DNA from: Taibaiella soli
GTDB taxonomy: Bacteria; Bacteroidota; Bacteroidia; Chitinophagales; Chitinophagaceae
Assembly: GCF_003236175.1 (NCBI RefSeq)
Contig: NZ_QKTW01000018.1
Coordinates: 118,299 to 182,298, forward strand
Direction of reading: 5' to 3'
DNA: 64,000 nucleotides
Shown: piece after piece, positions 61,321-64,000 of the stretch
How the letters are laid out: every line of letters begins with the position of its first letter
Position numbering within the stretch: the stretch's first letter is position 1
The notes under the pieces: model-generated
Database searches by the model: none
The model's input: the letters and a program-made list of their open reading frames with translations, nothing else
Told to the model about the DNA's origin: nothing
Translations under genes and position numbers: made by a program

Positions 61321-61350
61321 AAAAAAGGGTTGGCAGCGCGGCTACCAACC
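61321..61350 (-). terminator. Intrinsic terminator of the 45-residue lipoprotein gene
   Basis: On the minus strand GGTTGGTAGC, loop CGC and GCTGCCAACC (one G-U pair) are followed by CTTTTTT. It lies 27 bases past the stop codon of the small lipoprotein ORF and supports that ORF as a real gene. Confidence 0.85.
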
Positions 61351-61376
61351 TGATCAGTTTAGGAACACAATATCTT

Positions 61377-61514
61377 TTAGCGGATAGACACGCTACCACT
61401 GTTCAGGTGGTTCGGACAACCGTATTTTTTAGTAGAGGTACAAGAAGCGAGACATGCAAACGCAACAATAGCTACCACAGGCGCCCAACGACGGAATTTC
61501 GAAATTACTTGCAT
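61377..61514 (-). CDS. Small lipoprotein (45 residues)
   Basis: An ORF of 46 codons from the ATG at 61514 to the TAA at 61377. The product begins MQVISKFRRWAPVVAIVAFA and has a lipoprotein signal ending CLASC, with the lipid cysteine Cys25. Only about 20 residues remain after it (TSTKKYGCPNHLNSGSVSIR), containing one further cysteine. The SCTSTKKYGCP pattern resembles tiny lipoproteins that I recall in other Bacteroidota. It has its own downstream terminator (61321-61350). It lies opposite to and just before the Mpl gene. Function unknown. Confidence 0.75.
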   Translation of the reverse strand: MQVISKFRRWAPVVAIVAFACLASCTSTKKYGCPNHLNSGSVSIR

Positions 61515-61578
61515 TTTATTCAATACTTGGAAATAGTAAAAAAACTCAGTTACTTTCGTACGAAGTTAGAAAAAATTA

Positions 61579-62961
61579 ATGAAGAGAATACATTTTATCG
61601 CAATTGGTGGTGCGGTAATGCATCAGTTAGCCTTAGCACTTCATAATCAGGGAAATATAGTAAGCGGAAGCGACGACGAGATCAACGATCCCGCAAAAAG
61701 CAACCTCGCTGCGGCCGGAATTTTACCGCCCGCATTTGGCTGGCATCCCGAGAAAATAACTAAAGAACTGGACGCCATCGTATTGGGCATGCATGCCAAA
61801 GCTGACAATCCGGAATTGCTGGCGGCGCAGTCGTTAAATATTCCCATTTATTCTTTCCCGCAATACGTTTACGAGGTAAGTAAAAACAAAAAGCGGGTAG
61901 TAGTGGCCGGCAGTCATGGCAAAACCACTATTACTTCTATGATCATGCATGTGCTGAAACATCAGGGCTTGCAGTTTGATTATCTGGTAGGTGCTAAACT
62001 CGCCGGTTTTGATCAGTCGGTTCAGTTGACTGATGCGCCGTTGATTATTCTGGAAGGCGATGAATATCCGGCTTCTGTTATAGAAAAGCGCCCGAAGATA
62101 TTCTTCTATCATCCGCATATCAGTGTCCTTAGCGGCGTAGCATGGGATCATATCAACGTCTTCCCGACCTACGAAATATACCGCAGCCAGTTTGAGCAAT
62201 ACCTGAAGGGTATGGATGCCGGTGCCTCGCTGTATTACAACAATGAAGACAGCGAGGTAAAAATCGTTGTTGATATTGCCGGACAAGCACTAAAGGCGGT
62301 TCCTTACAATATGCCGGATTTTCGCTACGAAAACGGCGAAGCAATCATCAATACAACAAATGGGGAAGTGAAAGTTGCTGTTTTTGGTCGCCACAATCTG
62401 CTGAATATGCAGGCTGCGAAAGGTGTTTGCATGGAATTAGGTATTAGCGAGGTTGATTTTTACAATGCTATTTCCACATTTACCGGCGCGGCAAAACGGC
62501 TTGAAAAGATCGCGGAGAAAGAAGGTTTGGTTGCTTACCGCGATTTTGCGCACGCACCTTCCAAGCTCAAAGCAACGCTGGATGCCGTTCGCGAAGCGTA
62601 CCCGGATCATTTGCTGGTTGCTTGTTTTGAGCTGCATACTTATTCCAGCCTGAATGAGCAATTCCTTTCCGAATATGCGCACAGCATGGATAATGCAGAT
62701 ACCTCAATCGTTTACTTTAGCCGCCATGCATTGGAACTGAAAGGGTTGCCCCCATTACAAACGGAAATTGTGAAAAATTACTTTGAACGAAACGATCTTA
62801 CTGTAATCGATGACAAGCAGACGTTACAAAATGCAGTTCAGGAAACGCTCTCAAAAGCTGATCGTCCGGTTTGTCTGTTACTGATGAGTTCAGGTACATT
62901 TGATGGAATTGACTGGAATAGCGTAGCTTCGCACTTTACATTGAGCAAGAGCAATATTTAA
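61579..62961 (+). CDS. mpl: UDP-N-acetylmuramate:tripeptide ligase (Mpl)
   Basis: A 460-residue Mur ligase. It opens with KRIHFIAIGGAVMHQLALALHNQGN, as in Mpl and MurC, followed by the ATP P-loop VVAGSHGKTTITSMIMHV. The central part has IILEGDEYPASVIEKRPKIFFYHPHISVLSGVAWDHINVFPTYE, which fits Mpl better than MurC. Mpl joins UDP-MurNAc to recycled L-Ala-D-Glu-meso-Dap tripeptide in peptidoglycan recycling. It is followed by an exonuclease gene 5 bases downstream. The start is the first ATG after a 60-base gap. Confidence 0.88.
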   Translation: MKRIHFIAIGGAVMHQLALALHNQGNIVSGSDDEINDPAKSNLAAAGILPPAFGWHPEKITKELDAIVLGMHAKADNPELLAAQSLNIPIYSFPQYVYEVSKNKKRVVVAGSHGKTTITSMIMHVLKHQGLQFDYLVGAKLAGFDQSVQLTDAPLIILEGDEYPASVIEKRPKIFFYHPHISVLSGVAWDHINVFPTYEIYRSQFEQYLKGMDAGASLYYNNEDSEVKIVVDIAGQALKAVPYNMPDFRYENGEAIINTTNGEVKVAVFGRHNLLNMQAAKGVCMELGISEVDFYNAISTFTGAAKRLEKIAEKEGLVAYRDFAHAPSKLKATLDAVREAYPDHLLVACFELHTYSSLNEQFLSEYAHSMDNADTSIVYFSRHALELKGLPPLQTEIVKNYFERNDLTVIDDKQTLQNAVQETLSKADRPVCLLLMSSGTFDGIDWNSVASHFTLSKSNI

Positions 62962-62966
62962 AAATC

Positions 62967-63752
62967 ATGGCACAACTGGCATTAAAACGCCCTATTATAT
63001 TTTTTGATCTCGAGACAACGGGTACCGACAACGCGAAGGACCGTATTGTGGAATTGGCTTTTGTAAAACTGATGCCAGATGGTAAGCGAGATACTTTCGT
63101 AAAACGTATTAATCCGGGAATTCCTATTCCCGCGGCCGTTACAGCTATTCATGGCATCAGCGATGAAGATATCAAAGACGCGCCGAGCTTCAAACAGATT
63201 GCGCATAACCTGTACGAATGGATGCGTAACTGTGATATGGGCGGTTATAACTCCTCAAAATTTGACCTTCCTTTACTGGCAGAAGAATTTTTGCGTGCCG
63301 GCATCAATGTTGATTTTACAGAACGTATGATGATTGATGTGCAGCAGATTTTTTTCAAAATGGAAAGCCGCAGCCTGAGTGCCGCGTACAATTTCTACTG
63401 CGAAAAACAACTGGAAAACGCACACAGCGCAGAAGCAGATATCAACGCAACTATTGAAGTGCTGGAAGCCCAGCTCGATAAATATACCGACCTCGTTAAC
63501 GACGTAAAATCGCTGAGCACTTTTACTGCCGGTGAACAATATGTGGATTATGCCCGCCGTATTGTTATGAGAGATGGTCATCCGGTATTCAATTTTGGTA
63601 AACACAAAGGCCGTAAGGTAGAAGATGTCTTCAATCAGGAGCCTCAGTATTACGACTGGATGATGCAGGCTGATTTCGCTTTGCACACAAAGCAGAAGAT
63701 TTCAGAAATTCTTAATAAGATGAAGCTGCAGAAGAGCGGCATGAAAGTTTAA
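62967..63752 (+). CDS. DEDDh 3'-5' exonuclease with C-terminal DUF3820-like domain
   Basis: A 261-residue protein. The N-terminal exonuclease domain (about 180 residues) has the first motif FFDLETTGTD, a second motif in GYNSSKFDLPLL, and the third around AHSAEADINATIEV, where the histidine and aspartate complete the DEDDh set. These resemble the DNA polymerase III epsilon/RNase T group. The C-terminal part (PVFNFGKHKGRKVEDVFNQEPQYYDWMMQADFALHTKQ) looks like the DUF3820-type domain. Nucleic acid substrate unknown. It starts 5 bases after mpl. Confidence 0.9.
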   Translation: MAQLALKRPIIFFDLETTGTDNAKDRIVELAFVKLMPDGKRDTFVKRINPGIPIPAAVTAIHGISDEDIKDAPSFKQIAHNLYEWMRNCDMGGYNSSKFDLPLLAEEFLRAGINVDFTERMMIDVQQIFFKMESRSLSAAYNFYCEKQLENAHSAEADINATIEVLEAQLDKYTDLVNDVKSLSTFTAGEQYVDYARRIVMRDGHPVFNFGKHKGRKVEDVFNQEPQYYDWMMQADFALHTKQKISEILNKMKLQKSGMKV

Positions 63753-63837
63753 AAGGAGTCTGTTTATAATTAATTCACAGACTAGCACAGAACGTTTTGT
63801 ATAATTTACTATTTTGCCGCCGTTAACTACACAAGCA

Positions 63838-64000
63838 TTGGATAAACTTGTCATAATACCTACCTATAACGAAAAGGAAAATATTGAAAAGATCATCCGA
63901 AAAGTGTTTTCTCTGACAGGAGGATTTCATATCCTCGTGGTAGATGATGGCTCTCCGGATGGTACCGCCGATATCGTCAAATCGTTGCAGGCCGAGTTTC
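63838..64000 (+). CDS. Partial GT2 enzyme, polyprenol-phosphate mannosyltransferase-like
   Basis: Only the first 54 or so codons are inside the window. The reading LDKLVIIPTYNEKENIEKIIRKVF, then GGFHILVVDDGSPDGTADIVKSLQAEF, is the N-terminal half-site of the dolichyl-/polyprenyl-phosphate mannose synthase branch of GT2, with the DDGSPDGT motif. The start is uncertain: TTG at 63838 (product beginning MDKLVIIP) or TTG at 63814. No ATG precedes the conserved part. The gene is cut by the window end, so its length and C-terminal membrane helices are unknown. Confidence 0.75.
   Translation, partial: MDKLVIIPTYNEKENIEKIIRKVFSLTGGFHILVVDDGSPDGTADIVKSLQAEF

Overview
The window looks like chromosomal DNA of a Bacteroidota bacterium, most likely from the Chitinophagales/Chitinophagaceae side of the phylum. 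The signs are a GldC gliding protein, BshC (bacillithiol synthesis), DUF1573 proteins, a group III truncated haemoglobin, many small lipoproteins, few Shine-Dalgarno sequences, several TTG/GTG starts, and promoter boxes of the Bacteroidota type TAnnTTTG. No rRNA, tRNA, CRISPR array, transposase or phage structural gene was seen.

Layout. 1-5.4 kb: Mn-type superoxide dismutase (minus strand), then an RND efflux pump plus TolC outer-membrane channel with no adaptor gene. 5.4-8.5 kb: repeat-rich gap, then UDP-glucose dehydrogenase and UDP-glucuronate decarboxylase, which supply UDP-glucuronate and UDP-xylose. 8.7-12.1 kb: lipoprotein, phytase-esterase-like secreted protein, GH24 lysozyme, and a small-basic-protein/DUF6169-like pair. 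12.2-16.6 kb: minus-strand run of class III aminotransferase, CCA-adding-type nucleotidyltransferase, threonylcarbamoyl-AMP synthase and GT9 glycosyltransferase. 16.8-19.7 kb: three tandem DUF1573 proteins and a class I aminotransferase. 19.9-24.2 kb: adenine deaminase, truncated haemoglobin, a YtxH/holin-X envelope operon, NadD and an orphan FeoA. 24.4-32.9 kb: housekeeping genes (YbeY, RluA-type synthase, GldC, YqeY, CvpA, PabA/TrpG, BirA, RsfS, FtsH, LUD protein, universal stress protein).

33.1-42.2 kb is a surface-polysaccharide locus: a priming sugar transferase and O-antigen-ligase-like protein on the minus strand; then flippase, GT4, polymerase-like protein, two GT2 enzymes and a WecG/TagA-type transferase, tightly packed on the plus strand. 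A second, larger priming transferase lies at 54.3-55.7 kb with a lipoprotein and a Gfo/Idh/MocA oxidoreductase. With Ugd and the decarboxylase at 6-8.5 kb these could all serve the same kind of extracellular polysaccharide. 42.3-50.8 kb: DivIC/FtsB-like protein, enolase, an XRE regulator beside an eleven-copy 22-bp dyad array, DUF1835 and cupin proteins, a radical SAM protein and a PaiB-like protein. 50.9-64 kb: TonB-like protein, FolC, two tandem membrane paralogues, RadC, BshC, an outer-membrane barrel, a 45-residue lipoprotein, Mpl, a DEDDh exonuclease and the start of a polyprenol-phosphate mannosyltransferase-like gene cut by the window end.

A striking feature of the whole window is the number of short dispersed repeats between genes, several of which supply the last codons or the stop codon of neighbouring genes. 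The most unusual local structure is the 22-bp dyad array at 46067-46321. Family assignments are from visible motifs and memory of the families; no database search was possible.
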